Positions 46,303 to 55,808 are shown, numbered from the stretch's first letter. The stretch: DNA of 64,000 bases from Deltaproteobacteria bacterium (GCA_006226595.1 SBGP01000012.1:27154-91153); one strand, 5' to 3'. Notes: a model not told the origin generated them from the letters alone. Numbers and translations are program-made.

Positions 46303-49238
46303 AGGTGGAACTTCGCCTCCAGACCGATGTTCGGGATGAACGGCAGGCCACGGACGTAGGCGTACTCGCTGTAGTCGTAGGCGTAGGTCGTGAACTCGGG
46401 GTTCACACCGCGCACCGCATTGAGCAGGTCGACATAGGCTTCCATCTGCCAGCGCTTGAACGTGAACAGCTTGTCGAAGCGCAGGGAGGTCTGGAAGAAG
46501 GGCGGCAGCCGGGTCTGGGTGCCGGTCGAGAACCCGTTGTAGAAGTCGCCGTCCGCGTCGTACACGCCGGCGTCACTCGGGTAGTCGGGGTTGCCGGTGA
46601 CGTACTGGACCTGGGCCGACACGCCGAAGTCCTTGGGCAGGTCGTAGCCGGCCTGAGCCGAGAAGATGTGCGTCTGGTCGAAGTCGAAGGGGTACCAGCC
46701 GTTGTCGAGGTTCGCCTTGTTGAACGGCTTCCAGTCGGCGTCCGGGCCGTCGTGGCGGATCGAGCGGGACAGCGTGTAGCTCACCCAGCCGAACAGCCGA
46801 TCGACGGGCTCGTGGCGGAGGATGACCTCGGCGCCGTAGGCGCGTCCGGCGCCCGCGTTGACGAAGGTCTGCATGCCGGCGCCGGTGAAGCTCTCGTCGA
46901 AGACGATGAGCTTGTCCATCTGCTTGTAGTAGAGCTCGAGCTCCCACTTCACGGCCTGCGACAGGTTCTGTTCGATGCCGATGGAGCTGTTCCACGCGCT
47001 CTCGTAGCCGAGATCCGCGGTGGTCCCGATGCCGATGGCCTCGAAGGGCTGAGCCGGCTGCGTGTACAGGCCGGTCGCGCCCTTGAGCGCGATGTCCTCG
47101 GTGACCTGCCACCGGGCGAGCAAGCGCGGGTCGACCGACTGGCTGAAGTAGGTCGTGCCGGCGCCGTCGTCGTTGCCGGTGATGCTGCCGCTGTAGGTGA
47201 GCAGGAAGTTGTTGTACCGGACACCCGGCGTGATCAGCAGCTTCTCGGGGTCGTCGAGCGGGCGCAGGTTGAGCTTCACGAACGGGTCGGCGCTCCACCC
47301 GGTGCCGCGGCCGTCGAAGCCCACGGGCTCGCGCTCGGCGAGCGGGTCGTCGAGGTCGGTGAACCCGAAGGGCGAGCGGAAGTCGAAGCCCCAGGGGCCG
47401 CCGATGAAGTCGATGCCCGGCACCAGCTCGACGTGGTCGTTGAACGCGATCGGCGTCTGGCCGCGCAGCTCGATGAGCCAGTTCGTGCTCGACAGCGAGA
47501 ACTCGTCGCCGAGGCCGAAGTCCGAGTAGTCGAAGCCGATGGACGGGGTGAGCTCGAGCCGCGTCTTCGGCGTGATCTGGTCCTTGTACTGGGCCACGAG
47601 CCGGTGGGACATGTACTCGGTGCGCAGGCCGCCCTGGGTGTCCTGGTCGCTGCCCTGGGCCACGTCGTCGGGCGTGCGGACCTCGAGCAGGTCGTTGAAG
47701 CCGTACAGGAACACCGCGGCCTCGCGGTCGCCCTCGAGGTGCGGCACCCACTTGACCTGGTAGTCCCAGTACCGGGGCTTGAGCGTGAAGTCGCTACCCC
47801 CAGTGAAGATCGGGATGAACGCGTCGATGTACGAGCGGCGGGCACCGATGGCGAGGCCGTGCTTCTTGCCTTCCTTGCCGATCTGACCCTCGTAGTACAG
47901 CTGGCTGTCGAGGATGTCGGTGCCCCAGACGATCTTGCCGTTCTCGGCGAACTCGTTCTTGGTCTTCACGTCGACGACGCCGCCCATCGAGCGGCCGTAC
48001 TGCACGCCGTACGAGCCGGGCAGGTAGTCGACGCTGTCGATGAGATCCGGCGAGAGCACCGAGGTGGTGCCGGTGAGGTGGTAGATGATCGGAATGCGGA
48101 TGCCGTCCACGTACACGCCCGAGTCCTCGGGGTTGCTGCCGCGGATGACGAGCAGGCCGGTACCGAAGGGCGATCGCGCCGCGCCGGGAAGCGTCTGCAC
48201 GACCTTGAGCGGGTCGCCGAAGGTGCCGGGCACGCGGCGGATCTCCTCGATGGTGATCGTGCGCTTGGTGACCTCGGTCTTCTCGCGGCTGTAGACCGCG
48301 ACGGCCTCGTTGTCCCGGTAGGACTCGGCGCGAATCCAGTAGGTGGCGCTGGTGACCAGCCCTTCCTCGACCTCGACGGAGGTGTCGAGCACGGCGTAGC
48401 CGGGCTTGAGCGCGCGCAGCACCTGCTTGCCGAGGGGCACGCCGCGAAGCTCGAAGCGGCCTTCCTCGTCGGTCTCGGCCTCGATGTCGGTGCCCTCGAT
48501 CGTGATCAAGGCGCCGGCCACGGGGTTGCGCGTGCCCATCTCGCGGAGGATCCCGTCGGCGTTGACCGGCGGCGGCGGCGGCTCGACCACCTGCTCGCCC
48601 TCGCCCTCGCCACCCTCGGGGGCGACGACCTCGTCCTCGGGGCTCAGCTTGAAGCCGTACGCGAACTCGAAGGCCACGGGCACGGGCCCGGCCTCGGTCA
48701 TCGCCGGGGTGAAGGTCATCTGACGCGCGGCCTCGGCGGCGGGCTCGTCGAAGCCGTTGCCGGCCTCCTGGAGCACCTCGACGTAGGTGACGGTGCCCGT
48801 CTCGTCGATCTCGATGAGCAGGAGGACCGTGCCCTCGATGCCCGCGGCCTCGGCCTCGGGCGGGTAGGGCGCCTCGACGTACTCGACGATCTGCGGGCCC
48901 TGGAGGATCGGCAGCTCCTCGATCGGCACGTCGCCGGTGTACGGCTCGGGCGCGGTCGTGCCGGCGGGGGGCGCCTCGGGTGTGGGGGGCGCGACGGGCT
49001 CCGCGGGCGCATCTTCGGGAGCCGGGGGCTCTGCGGGCTCGGTGGGTGCCGCGTCTTCGTTGGCCGGCGCTTCGGAGGACCCGGCGGGGGGCGCCTCTTC
49101 GGAGGCGGGAGCCTCCGACGCCGGTGCTTCCGGGGCCTCGTCGGGCGCGGCCGTCGGCGCTGGCTCGGCAGGTGGCGTCTCCTGGGCCCAGGCGGGCGCG
49201 GAGAACAGGGCGAGGAACGTGATCATCGAAGTGCGCAT
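46299..49238 (-). CDS. TonB-dependent receptor with N-terminal TonB C-terminal-type domain (Oar-like)
   Basis: 979 residues. Signal peptide (1-18), a Pro/Ala/Glu-rich stretch (19-100), then a TonB C-terminal-type domain (about 115-197: PYPPEAEAAGIEGTVLLLIEIDE). A carboxypeptidase-regulatory-like domain (237-305), a TonB-box-like segment (EAVAVYS, 311-317), the plug (about 330-430: VIRGSNPEDSGVYVDGIRIP) and a beta-barrel ending in EAKFHL follow. Receptors with the regulatory domain include M. xanthus Oar, linked to protein secretion. The start overlaps the tonB stop by one base (TGATG), the end overlaps the lipoprotein (ATGA). Substrate unknown. Confidence 0.88.
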   Translation of the reverse strand: MRTSMITFLALFSAPAWAQETPPAEPAPTAAPDEAPEAPASEAPASEEAPPAGSSEAPANEDAAPTEPAEPPAPEDAPAEPVAPPTPEAPPAGTTAPEPYTGDVPIEELPILQGPQIVEYVEAPYPPEAEAAGIEGTVLLLIEIDETGTVTYVEVLQEAGNGFDEPAAEAARQMTFTPAMTEAGPVPVAFEFAYGFKLSPEDEVVAPEGGEGEGEQVVEPPPPPVNADGILREMGTRNPVAGALITIEGTDIEAETDEEGRFELRGVPLGKQVLRALKPGYAVLDTSVEVEEGLVTSATYWIRAESYRDNEAVAVYSREKTEVTKRTITIEEIRRVPGTFGDPLKVVQTLPGAARSPFGTGLLVIRGSNPEDSGVYVDGIRIPIIYHLTGTTSVLSPDLIDSVDYLPGSYGVQYGRSMGGVVDVKTKNEFAENGKIVWGTDILDSQLYYEGQIGKEGKKHGLAIGARRSYIDAFIPIFTGGSDFTLKPRYWDYQVKWVPHLEGDREAAVFLYGFNDLLEVRTPDDVAQGSDQDTQGGLRTEYMSHRLVAQYKDQITPKTRLELTPSIGFDYSDFGLGDEFSLSSTNWLIELRGQTPIAFNDHVELVPGIDFIGGPWGFDFRSPFGFTDLDDPLAEREPVGFDGRGTGWSADPFVKLNLRPLDDPEKLLITPGVRYNNFLLTYSGSITGNDDGAGTTYFSQSVDPRLLARWQVTEDIALKGATGLYTQPAQPFEAIGIGTTADLGYESAWNSSIGIEQNLSQAVKWELELYYKQMDKLIVFDESFTGAGMQTFVNAGAGRAYGAEVILRHEPVDRLFGWVSYTLSRSIRHDGPDADWKPFNKANLDNGWYPFDFDQTHIFSAQAGYDLPKDFGVSAQVQYVTGNPDYPSDAGVYDADGDFYNGFSTGTQTRLPPFFQTSLRFDKLFTFKRWQMEAYVDLLNAVRGVNPEFTTYAYDYSEYAYVRGLPFIPNIGLEAKFHL

Positions 49239-50005
49239 CAGTCGACTGCCATCTCGTAGCGGCACGAATAGGTGAAGCCCTGGACGTTCACGGGCTTGCC
49301 GTCCTTCAACCCTGGCTTGCAGGTCATCTTGCGGAGGTCCTCGAGGCAGGCCGCATCCGCGATGGGATGCAGCTTCTCGGTGAGGCTGAGCTGACCGACC
49401 TTGCCCTCGGCGGTGATCGTCATCACCGCGCTCACGCGGCCCTGGATCTCGAGGTCGACGATCTCGTCGGGGATGGTCAGCGTCGGGCGGCGGCACTTGG
49501 GCGCCTGGGCCACGGCCTTGAAGGGCACGGTGGCGAACTCGCTGGCCTCGTCGATCTCCATGGTCTCTTCGGTGGCCCTGGTCGCGGTCGTCGTGCCGGC
49601 GCGGGCGCCCAGGTTGGTGCCGGATCCCTCGGCGAACGAGTCCGAGGACAGGCCCTGGACCATGCGGCGCACGGGGCGGCGCTGCGGCTCGGGAGGCACG
49701 GGCTCCGGCGTGGTCTCCTTCATCTCGACCGTCTCGGGCTCGGGCTCGGGCTCCGGCAGGTCGGGCTCGGGCAGCTCGGGTTCCGGCTCGGGCTCGGGTT
49801 CCGGCTCGGGCTCGGGCTCGGGGGGCGGCGGTGGCTCCTCGATCTGGACCACCATCTCGACCCACTCTTCCTTGGGCTCTTCCGCGACCTCGATACGGCT
49901 CACCCCGGTGGCGAGCGTCAGGTGCGCGCCCACGGAGAGCAGCACGCAGCCGAGGAGCAACGCGTACTCCCAGCGGCTGCGCTCTTCGAGGGCGGTCGCC
50001 TTCAT
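49238..50005 (-). CDS. TonB-family energy transducer
   Basis: 255 residues. One N-terminal membrane helix (about 14-34), then a proline-rich periplasmic spacer with Glu-Pro repeats (about 57-110), a Ser/Thr/Gly linker and a C-terminal TonB-like domain (about 165-255). The C-terminal domain holds four cysteines (PKCRRP; ACLEDLRKMTC; YSCRYEM), enough for two disulfides, which is not typical of E. coli TonB. ATG 50005 overlaps the exbD stop (ATGA). It should couple ExbBD to the receptor encoded next. Confidence 0.87.
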   Translation of the reverse strand: MKATALEERSRWEYALLLGCVLLSVGAHLTLATGVSRIEVAEEPKEEWVEMVVQIEEPPPPPEPEPEPEPEPEPEPELPEPDLPEPEPEPETVEMKETTPEPVPPEPQRRPVRRMVQGLSSDSFAEGSGTNLGARAGTTTATRATEETMEIDEASEFATVPFKAVAQAPKCRRPTLTIPDEIVDLEIQGRVSAVMTITAEGKVGQLSLTEKLHPIADAACLEDLRKMTCKPGLKDGKPVNVQGFTYSCRYEMAVD

Positions 50006-50496
50006 TCGCCGCTCGCCTCGACGGGGGTCACGGGAACCGAGGAGGCCGGGGCGCTGCCCTCACCGATGCTCGCCGGGTCCGGCGGCACCATCTCGGCCTT
50101 GTTGATGTTCAGCGCGAACTTGGCGATGCCCTTGGACTTCACGAGGTCCATGAGCCAGATCACGCGGCCGTGCGCGACGAGCTTGTCGGCGGCGATGAGG
50201 CAGATCACCTCGTCGTTCTCGGCCTTCGCCTTCTCGAGGGCGCGTCCGAGCTCTTCCGGGGTGACGCGCTCACCGTCGAGCAGCAGGCCGCCGTCGCCGA
50301 GCAGGGTCAGGCCCAGGGAGGTCGACTCGGTCGCTTCGCCGGTCGACGCGTCGGGCAGGTTCACCTTGATCGACGTCTGCACGATGGTCGTCGCCGTCAC
50401 CATGAAGATGATGAGCACGACGAGGATGATGTCGACGAAGGGGGTGATGTTGATGTCGGCAATGACGTCGTCGTCGCCGCCAAACTTGGCGCCCAT
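50002..50496 (-). CDS. exbD: ExbD/TolR-family proton channel subunit
   Basis: 164 residues. It starts MGAKFGGDDDVIADINITPFVDIILVVLIIFMV: the ITPFVDIILVLLI motif with the proton-carrying Asp in the membrane helix is diagnostic. A periplasmic domain (SIKVNLPDAS ... LIAADKLVAHGRVIWLMDLVKSKGI) follows. The C-terminus has a Pro/Ser tail not usual in ExbD (PDPASIGEGSAPASSVPV). One-base overlap with exbB (TGATG) and ATGA overlap with tonB. Confidence 0.92.
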   Translation of the reverse strand: MGAKFGGDDDVIADINITPFVDIILVVLIIFMVTATTIVQTSIKVNLPDASTGEATESTSLGLTLLGDGGLLLDGERVTPEELGRALEKAKAENDEVICLIAADKLVAHGRVIWLMDLVKSKGIAKFALNINKAEMVPPDPASIGEGSAPASSVPVTPVEASGE

Positions 50497-51113
50497 CAGC
50501 CGTGCAGCCGGGCGAGCACGAGGTCCGCCAGGCTCTCCGAGCGACCGAGGCGACCCTTCACCCAGCGCGAGAACAGGTTGTAGAGAACGACGGCGGGGAT
50601 GGCGACCATCAGGCCGACGGCGGTGGCGACCAGCGCCTCGGAGATGCCGGCCATGACTGCTTCGCTGGCCTCGGACGTGTTCTCGGCGAGGTCGTGGAAG
50701 GCCTGGATGATGCCGAGCACGGTGCCGAACAGGCCCAGGAACGGGGCGTTGGAGCCCACGGTCGCGAGGATCGACAGGCCGCGCTCCATCTTGAGCTTCT
50801 CGGCGGTGGCGGTGCTGGTCATGGCCTTCTCGACCGCGTCGACACCGTGCGGTGCCAGCTCGAGGCCGTTGGCGAGGATGCGGGCCTCCATGCCGCCGGC
50901 CTTCGCCAGCGACGACTGCAAGGCACTCGCGTCACCGTTCTTGAGGAAGGCATCCATGGCGCTCGACAGCGCACCGCTCTGGGTGCCGTCGCGAACCAGG
51001 TAGATCGCGCGCTCGATGCTCACCGCGATGCACAGGATGGACAGGCCGACGAGCAGCCACAGAACCCAGCCTGCTCCGAGCAGGGCGAACGAGAGCATGC
51101 CTTCTTCGAGCAC
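50496..51113 (-). CDS. exbB: ExbB/TolQ/MotA-family proton channel subunit
   Basis: 205 residues. GTG 51113 has GGAGG five bases upstream; an ATG five codons later is the alternative. Three membrane helices: GAGWVLWLLVGLSILCIAVSIERAIYL at the start, and ATVGSNAPFLGLFGTVLGIIQAF plus ALVATAVGLMVAIPAVVLYNLF, which carry the conserved TolQ/ExbB signature with GLFGTVLGI. It forms the pentameric pore around ExbD. First gene of the operon exbB-exbD-tonB-receptor-lipoprotein. The AglR motor subunit of gliding bacteria belongs to the same family, so use by the nearby Glt complex is also conceivable. Confidence 0.92.
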   Translation of the reverse strand: MLEEGMLSFALLGAGWVLWLLVGLSILCIAVSIERAIYLVRDGTQSGALSSAMDAFLKNGDASALQSSLAKAGGMEARILANGLELAPHGVDAVEKAMTSTATAEKLKMERGLSILATVGSNAPFLGLFGTVLGIIQAFHDLAENTSEASEAVMAGISEALVATAVGLMVAIPAVVLYNLFSRWVKGRLGRSESLADLVLARLHG

Positions 51114-51352
51114 GGACGCCTCCAGTTAGGGTGATGGTGTAGTTCCGCCGTGCTGGACTCGCCAGCCGCCGCCGCACCTTGTCGCGAAGCCGTGGGGCGC
51201 GCGTGCCGGTCGTGCGTCGTGCGGTCCTCTTACGCGTCAGCCGCCGAATTCCTGCGTTCCAGCGACGTGACGCGGTGGTCCGCGCGCGGTCCAGGCCGCC
51301 AGACCGTCCGCCGAACCTCGGCAATCGGCATGATTTCACTCGCTTACGGCCG

Positions 51353-51375
51353 CCAGTGAGGGGCCCGCTCACTGG
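51353..51375 (-). terminator. Hairpin after the PBP-partner gene
   Basis: CCAGTGAG and CTCACTGG form a perfect eight-pair stem around CGGGCCC, 3 bases after the stop at 51379. No T-run follows. The rest of the 265-bp gap to exbB must hold the exbB promoter. Confidence 0.55.
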
Positions 51376-51378
51376 GAG

Positions 51379-51939
51379 CTACAGCCACATCTCGAGCTCG
51401 CGCTCCACCCGCTCCAGGTTGGTGGCGAGCGCGTCGGCATAGGCACAGTCCGGGTAGCTGCCCAGCAGCTCGGCGAGGCCCTTGCGCACCGCTTCGAGCT
51501 CGGCGCGTCGCGTGCGGCGATCGGCGGTCTTCGCCGCGAAGTAGCGGGTTCCCAGGCGCTCGCGCTCGGCGCCGACCCAAGCATCGACGGCTTCGGCGTA
51601 CAGCGCGGCCGCGAGCGGGTCCTCGCGAACCGGCGACAGCAGGCGCACCGCGCGCTCGAGCTCGCCAGCGACCCAGGCCTGTCGCGCGCGCTCGACCCGC
51701 AGCTCTGCGGTAAGCGCGTCCGCCTGCGCGAGTGCGGGAGGCACGTCCCCGTCCAGGCTGCGGATCAGCCGGGCGGCGGCAAGCTCGACCTCGGGGTCGA
51801 CCTCGGTCTCGGCCAGGGCCAGCGCCAGGTCACGCACCTCGGGGCGCTCGGTGGCGCGGGCGACCTCGAGCCAGCGAACATCGCCGGCGGAGGCGGTCGT
51901 GGTGAGCAGCGAGAGCAGGAGTAGTGCGGGTCGCGTCAT
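51379..51939 (-). CDS. Small secreted helical protein coupled to the PBP gene
   Basis: 186 residues, unrecognised. Signal peptide (MTRPALLLLSLLTTTASA), then an entirely helical Ala/Leu/Glu/Arg-rich mature part with TPR-like periodicity (ALAQADALTAELRVERARQAWVAGELERAVRLL; ELLGSYPDCAYADALATNLERVERELEMWL). ATG 51939 overlaps the PBP stop (ATGA). A periplasmic partner or regulator of the penicillin-binding protein is a reasonable guess from coupling alone. Confidence 0.7.
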   Translation of the reverse strand: MTRPALLLLSLLTTTASAGDVRWLEVARATERPEVRDLALALAETEVDPEVELAAARLIRSLDGDVPPALAQADALTAELRVERARQAWVAGELERAVRLLSPVREDPLAAALYAEAVDAWVGAERERLGTRYFAAKTADRRTRRAELEAVRKGLAELLGSYPDCAYADALATNLERVERELEMWL

Positions 51940-54900
51940 TGTCCATCCCAGACCGAGGGCTTGCGTTCGAGGGCGCGCTTCCGCTCCTCGCGCCGCTTCT
52001 CGAGCAGCTCGAGGATCTGCTCGGTACGCGGGGCGATGCGGATGGGGCGGGGGTGAGCGTCGAGGCGCACGCTGTTCGAGGGCGCCCCGCGGCGGGTGAG
52101 CACGGTCGCGCCGTCCTCCGGGCCCTCGGAGGCGAGCACGCGTCCGGTGTCCGGGTCGACGGCGACCGCGACCAGCGACTTCGGGTGCTCGAGCTCCGGG
52201 GGCTCGTCGCCCTTCCAGGTGGGGAGAGACACGAGGTCCTTGCTTGCGATGCCTGTGGCCATGCCGATCCATGCAGGCAGTGCGCCGCTGGAACCCTGCA
52301 GTCGGATGCGTCCGCTCTCCATCTTGCGGTTGTCGTCGTAGCCGACGTACACGCCGAGAGCGTAGCCCTGCTCGGTGGAGAAGCCGGTGCTGCCGCCTTG
52401 CGGCATGAACCCGAGGAAGGCGGAGTTGCGGAACTCGTTGGTGGTGCCGGTCTTGCCGCCGAGCGGCACGGTGGTGCCTTCTACGCGGACGGCGCCCTTC
52501 GCGCGGCGCCCCGTGCCGTACTCGACCACGTTCTCGAGGATGTGGGCGCTCATCGCGCCGACCTCGGCGCTCGCGACCTGTCGGGACTCGGGGGTGGCCT
52601 CGTAGAGCACGTTGCCGTCGACGTCGAGGATGCGGGCGATGAGCACGCCCGGTGCGGGTGTCTCGTCGACGCTGCGGGCGAGGGGACCGCTACCGGCGCG
52701 GCCCTTCGGGTCCCAGGCCTGGCCCGTGACGAGGCCCTGGTACACGGAGGTCGCCTCCTCGAGGGTGATCTCGCTCGCGCCGAGCGGCATCGACAGCACG
52801 GACTGCAGCTCGGTGCGCACGCCGTACTGCCGCGCGAGCTCCTCGACGTACTTCAGGGCGAGCAGCACGCGAAAGTCCTGGTGCCAGTACAGCACTTCGG
52901 GCTCGTACAGGCCGGGGGCGGCGTCACCGGCGGCGCTGCGGGCGAGGCGACGGCGGCGCACACCGGCCTCGACGGCCTCGAGCGTCGACAGGTGCAGACG
53001 CCCACCGATCAGCATGTCCCGCTCGTCGGGAACCGATGGGCCGTCGTCGACGACGAGGCCACCGAGACCGGGCAGGCGGAACTTCGACGACGGGCCGCGG
53101 CGGGTGGGCTTCTCGGTCGTCGGCTTGTCGGGCTTCGTCGGCATCGGCGTGAACGTGGTCGGCGGCTCGTCGGCGGAGGAGCCGGGCTTGGAGACGCCGC
53201 TCTCGCCAGAGAAGAACCGTGTCGCGGGCTCGTAGCCCTCGGGGGCGTCGCCACAGGCGAGTCGGGTGTCCTCACCGTCGCGCATCGCGTACAGGTCGCC
53301 GACCTCGGCGTGGCTCGGCGTCTCGCCCTTGCGCACGGCCTTCACGAGCAGCTTTCGCTGAGCCTTGCACCCGTCGACCATCGCGAGAAGGTCGCGGTAG
53401 TTGTAGTCGAGCGCCGCGCGCTTGGTCGACGCATCCCGGCCGCCGGCCCGGTCCACGCGCACGCGCTCGTCGTCGTAGTTCCAGCCGTAGAGCAGCGAGA
53501 TCAGCGAGAGCTCGTCCTCCGGGTGGCCATCGAGTCCGAGGCCGGAGAGCGCCTCGACCTTGGACTGCAGGAACAGGCCCTCGTCGACGCGCGAGCGGGT
53601 CGGCAGCACGCCGAGCTCCTGGATGCGCTTCTTGTACTCGGTCTCGCTCTCGCCCTCGCGGCGGGCGAGGTCGAGGTCGGCGGCGAGCGTGCGCACCTGC
53701 TCGAGGTTGAGCTTGTCGGTGAGGTGGTACAGCAGCCAGATCGACGCGAGGTTCTCGGAGTTCACGCCAGCCCACGACATCGAGACGACGTCCGACGGCG
53801 TGTGGTCGGGACGCGGGTAGTAGAAGGTCGTGGTGTAGGGGAACACGTTGCGACGGTTGTCGAGCTCGTCGGTGGGGCTCCAGCCGAGCTCCATGGCCGC
53901 GTGGAAGATCAGCGGCTTCCAGGTCGAGCCCATCTGGCGCAGTGCCGTGGCTCGGTTGAAGTTGCGGTTGTCATTGCCGCCGACCATCGCGCGGATCCGG
54001 CCGTCCTGCATGGCGACGGACGCGCCCTGCAGCTCGGGACGGAGCTCGAGATCGCAGATCGCGCCGTCCTTGCCGACCTCGCGCACGCTGACGAGCACCG
54101 CGCTGTCGACGGGGATCTGATCGATGAAGCCGTCGACGAAGCTCCCGGGTGCACGCGCCCGGCTGTCGCCCTGCTCGCCGCGCCACACGGCCACCGCCGC
54201 GCGGACCATCGCGTCGCGGTCGGCGATGCAGGTGTGGCCGCCCAGATCGAGCTCCATGTGCTTCTTGGGCTCGGTGACGTGCTTGGTGACCTTGGCGAGG
54301 CGGAACTCGTGGGCCACCGGAACGCGGTCCGGATCGTGGCGAGGGCCGGAGACGTCGGTGCGGATGAAGTCCGCGGCCCCGAGCTTCTCGAGCATGGTGC
54401 CGGCCTCGGTCAGGTGATGCCACAGCGCGTAGGTCGCCTCGAGCTGTGCATCCTTGTCGAGGGTGGTGACGATCTTCAGGCCAGCGGTGGCTGGATCGTC
54501 GATGCCCGCCTCGGCGAGCAGCGTGTCGAAGGGCGCTTCTTGCAGGCGGCGGCCGACCTCGTCGAGCACGGCGTTGCTGTCGTAGCGGAAGGTGCCGCGC
54601 TTGAACGGAAGGTCCAGGGTGTCCTGAGCGAGCAGCCGCGAGGCCTCGCCCTGCAGGCGCTTCACCTCGGCCAGGCGCGTGGCGTAGGTCGGATCGGAGC
54701 GCTCGCCGGCGAGGTTCTCGGGCGACTCCTCCGCCATGCGCCGGAGCACGTAGCGGGTGCGGTCGTGCGCGCGCTTCAGGGAGCGCTCGCGGCGGTCCTC
54801 GTCGCCGAGGAAGGGGTCGTAGTTGCTCGGACCCTTGACCAGGCCGGCCAGGTAGGCGCACTCGGTGAGGGTGAGTTGCTCGACTTCCTTGTCGAAGAAG

Positions 54901-55508
54901 TAGCGAGCGGCGATGCCGAGTCCGCGGCCATTTCCGGAGACGTGGAACTGGTTCACGTAGAACGTGAGGATGTCCTTCTTGTCGTAGTGGGACTCGAGGC
55001 GCAGCGCGTTGACGAGCTCGATGCCCTTCGAGCGGAGCGACCGGTCCGGCCGGTAGTACAGGTTCTTCGCGGTCTGCTGGGTCAGCGTGGAGCCACCGGC
55101 CACCAGGCCGCCGGCGCTGACGTTGTCGAGCATCGCGCGGGCGATGTGCTTGGGGCTCACGCCCCAGTGCGACCAGAACCCACCATCCTCGGCGGCGACG
55201 ATGGCGACGACGTACGCGGGAGGGATCTCCTCGAAGGGCACGTACTCGCGGTGCTCGTCGCTGAAGAACACGCCGATACGCGTCTCTTCGTCGGAGTAGT
55301 AGACCGGCGATTCCTGCGCGATGATCGAGCGGATGTGCTCCCGCTCGAGGTGGGCGCCCGGCTCGTCGACCACGTAGTGCTTGTACGCGAGTCCTCCGCC
55401 AAGGCCGCCGACGAGGACGGCGCCTCCGGTGGCGACCCCGCCCCACAGCAGGAGGCGACGAGCCCAGCGGAGGGCGGTGGCGAAGCGAGATGGCGAAGCA
55501 TCGGACAT
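51936..55508 (-). CDS. Class A penicillin-binding protein, enlarged
   Basis: 1,190 residues, well above the usual 700-900. A membrane helix (about 20-42) precedes the GT51 glycosyltransferase domain (AAEDGGFWSHWG with catalytic Glu; GGSTLTQQTAKNLYY; GNGRGLGIAARYFF). The transpeptidase has Ser528-x-x-Lys531 (GSTWKPL), Ser584-Glu-Asn586 and Lys1019-Thr-Gly (GGKTGTTNEF). All active-site motifs are intact, but SxN and KTG are about 430 residues apart, roughly twice the usual distance. The insert includes a Pro/Thr/Lys-rich segment. ATG 55508 gives a normal cytoplasmic N-terminus. It polymerises and cross-links peptidoglycan. Confidence 0.9.
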   Translation of the reverse strand: MSDASPSRFATALRWARRLLLWGGVATGGAVLVGGLGGGLAYKHYVVDEPGAHLEREHIRSIIAQESPVYYSDEETRIGVFFSDEHREYVPFEEIPPAYVVAIVAAEDGGFWSHWGVSPKHIARAMLDNVSAGGLVAGGSTLTQQTAKNLYYRPDRSLRSKGIELVNALRLESHYDKKDILTFYVNQFHVSGNGRGLGIAARYFFDKEVEQLTLTECAYLAGLVKGPSNYDPFLGDEDRRERSLKRAHDRTRYVLRRMAEESPENLAGERSDPTYATRLAEVKRLQGEASRLLAQDTLDLPFKRGTFRYDSNAVLDEVGRRLQEAPFDTLLAEAGIDDPATAGLKIVTTLDKDAQLEATYALWHHLTEAGTMLEKLGAADFIRTDVSGPRHDPDRVPVAHEFRLAKVTKHVTEPKKHMELDLGGHTCIADRDAMVRAAVAVWRGEQGDSRARAPGSFVDGFIDQIPVDSAVLVSVREVGKDGAICDLELRPELQGASVAMQDGRIRAMVGGNDNRNFNRATALRQMGSTWKPLIFHAAMELGWSPTDELDNRRNVFPYTTTFYYPRPDHTPSDVVSMSWAGVNSENLASIWLLYHLTDKLNLEQVRTLAADLDLARREGESETEYKKRIQELGVLPTRSRVDEGLFLQSKVEALSGLGLDGHPEDELSLISLLYGWNYDDERVRVDRAGGRDASTKRAALDYNYRDLLAMVDGCKAQRKLLVKAVRKGETPSHAEVGDLYAMRDGEDTRLACGDAPEGYEPATRFFSGESGVSKPGSSADEPPTTFTPMPTKPDKPTTEKPTRRGPSSKFRLPGLGGLVVDDGPSVPDERDMLIGGRLHLSTLEAVEAGVRRRRLARSAAGDAAPGLYEPEVLYWHQDFRVLLALKYVEELARQYGVRTELQSVLSMPLGASEITLEEATSVYQGLVTGQAWDPKGRAGSGPLARSVDETPAPGVLIARILDVDGNVLYEATPESRQVASAEVGAMSAHILENVVEYGTGRRAKGAVRVEGTTVPLGGKTGTTNEFRNSAFLGFMPQGGSTGFSTEQGYALGVYVGYDDNRKMESGRIRLQGSSGALPAWIGMATGIASKDLVSLPTWKGDEPPELEHPKSLVAVAVDPDTGRVLASEGPEDGATVLTRRGAPSNSVRLDAHPRPIRIAPRTEQILELLEKRREERKRALERKPSVWDGQ

Positions 55509-55727
55509 GTGGGTTCCTCTCGCCCATGGCATAGCGAGGGCCGTGCCAGGCGGAAAGGCGGAAAGATCCCGCTGTGGTGGGGATCTCCGCGGTCACCCTG
55601 CGAGGACGTGTCGTCGGTTGCGCGCATTGATTGCGGAAAGGCGACGAAACGTAGACGGAGGTGGTTCATTCCCGTCGCTTGGTCGCTTGACAGGTCGGGT
55701 GACCCGGATAGACACGTGCGGCAGACT

Positions 55728-55803
55728 GGCGCCATACCCAAGTGGTTAAGGGACGGGTTTGCAAAACCTGTATGCGGCGGTTCGAATCCGCCTGGCGCCT
55801 CCA
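55728..55803 (+). tRNA. tRNA-Cys (GCA)
   Basis: GGCGCCA pairs with TGGCGCC as acceptor stem. The anticodon stem-loop CGGGT-TTGCAAA-ACCTG has anticodon GCA. The T arm is GGCGG-TTCGAAT-CCGCC. The discriminator is T, the cysteine identity base, and CCA is encoded (55801-55803). Confidence 0.95.
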
Positions 55804-55808
55804 TCTGG

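Noticed and set aside
50496..51113. Possibility that the ExbB/ExbD pair is the AglR/AglS gliding motor
   Set aside because: It is coupled gene by gene to tonB and a TonB-dependent receptor and has only one ExbD-type subunit, whereas the gliding motor has two TolR-type proteins; left as a remote alternative only.
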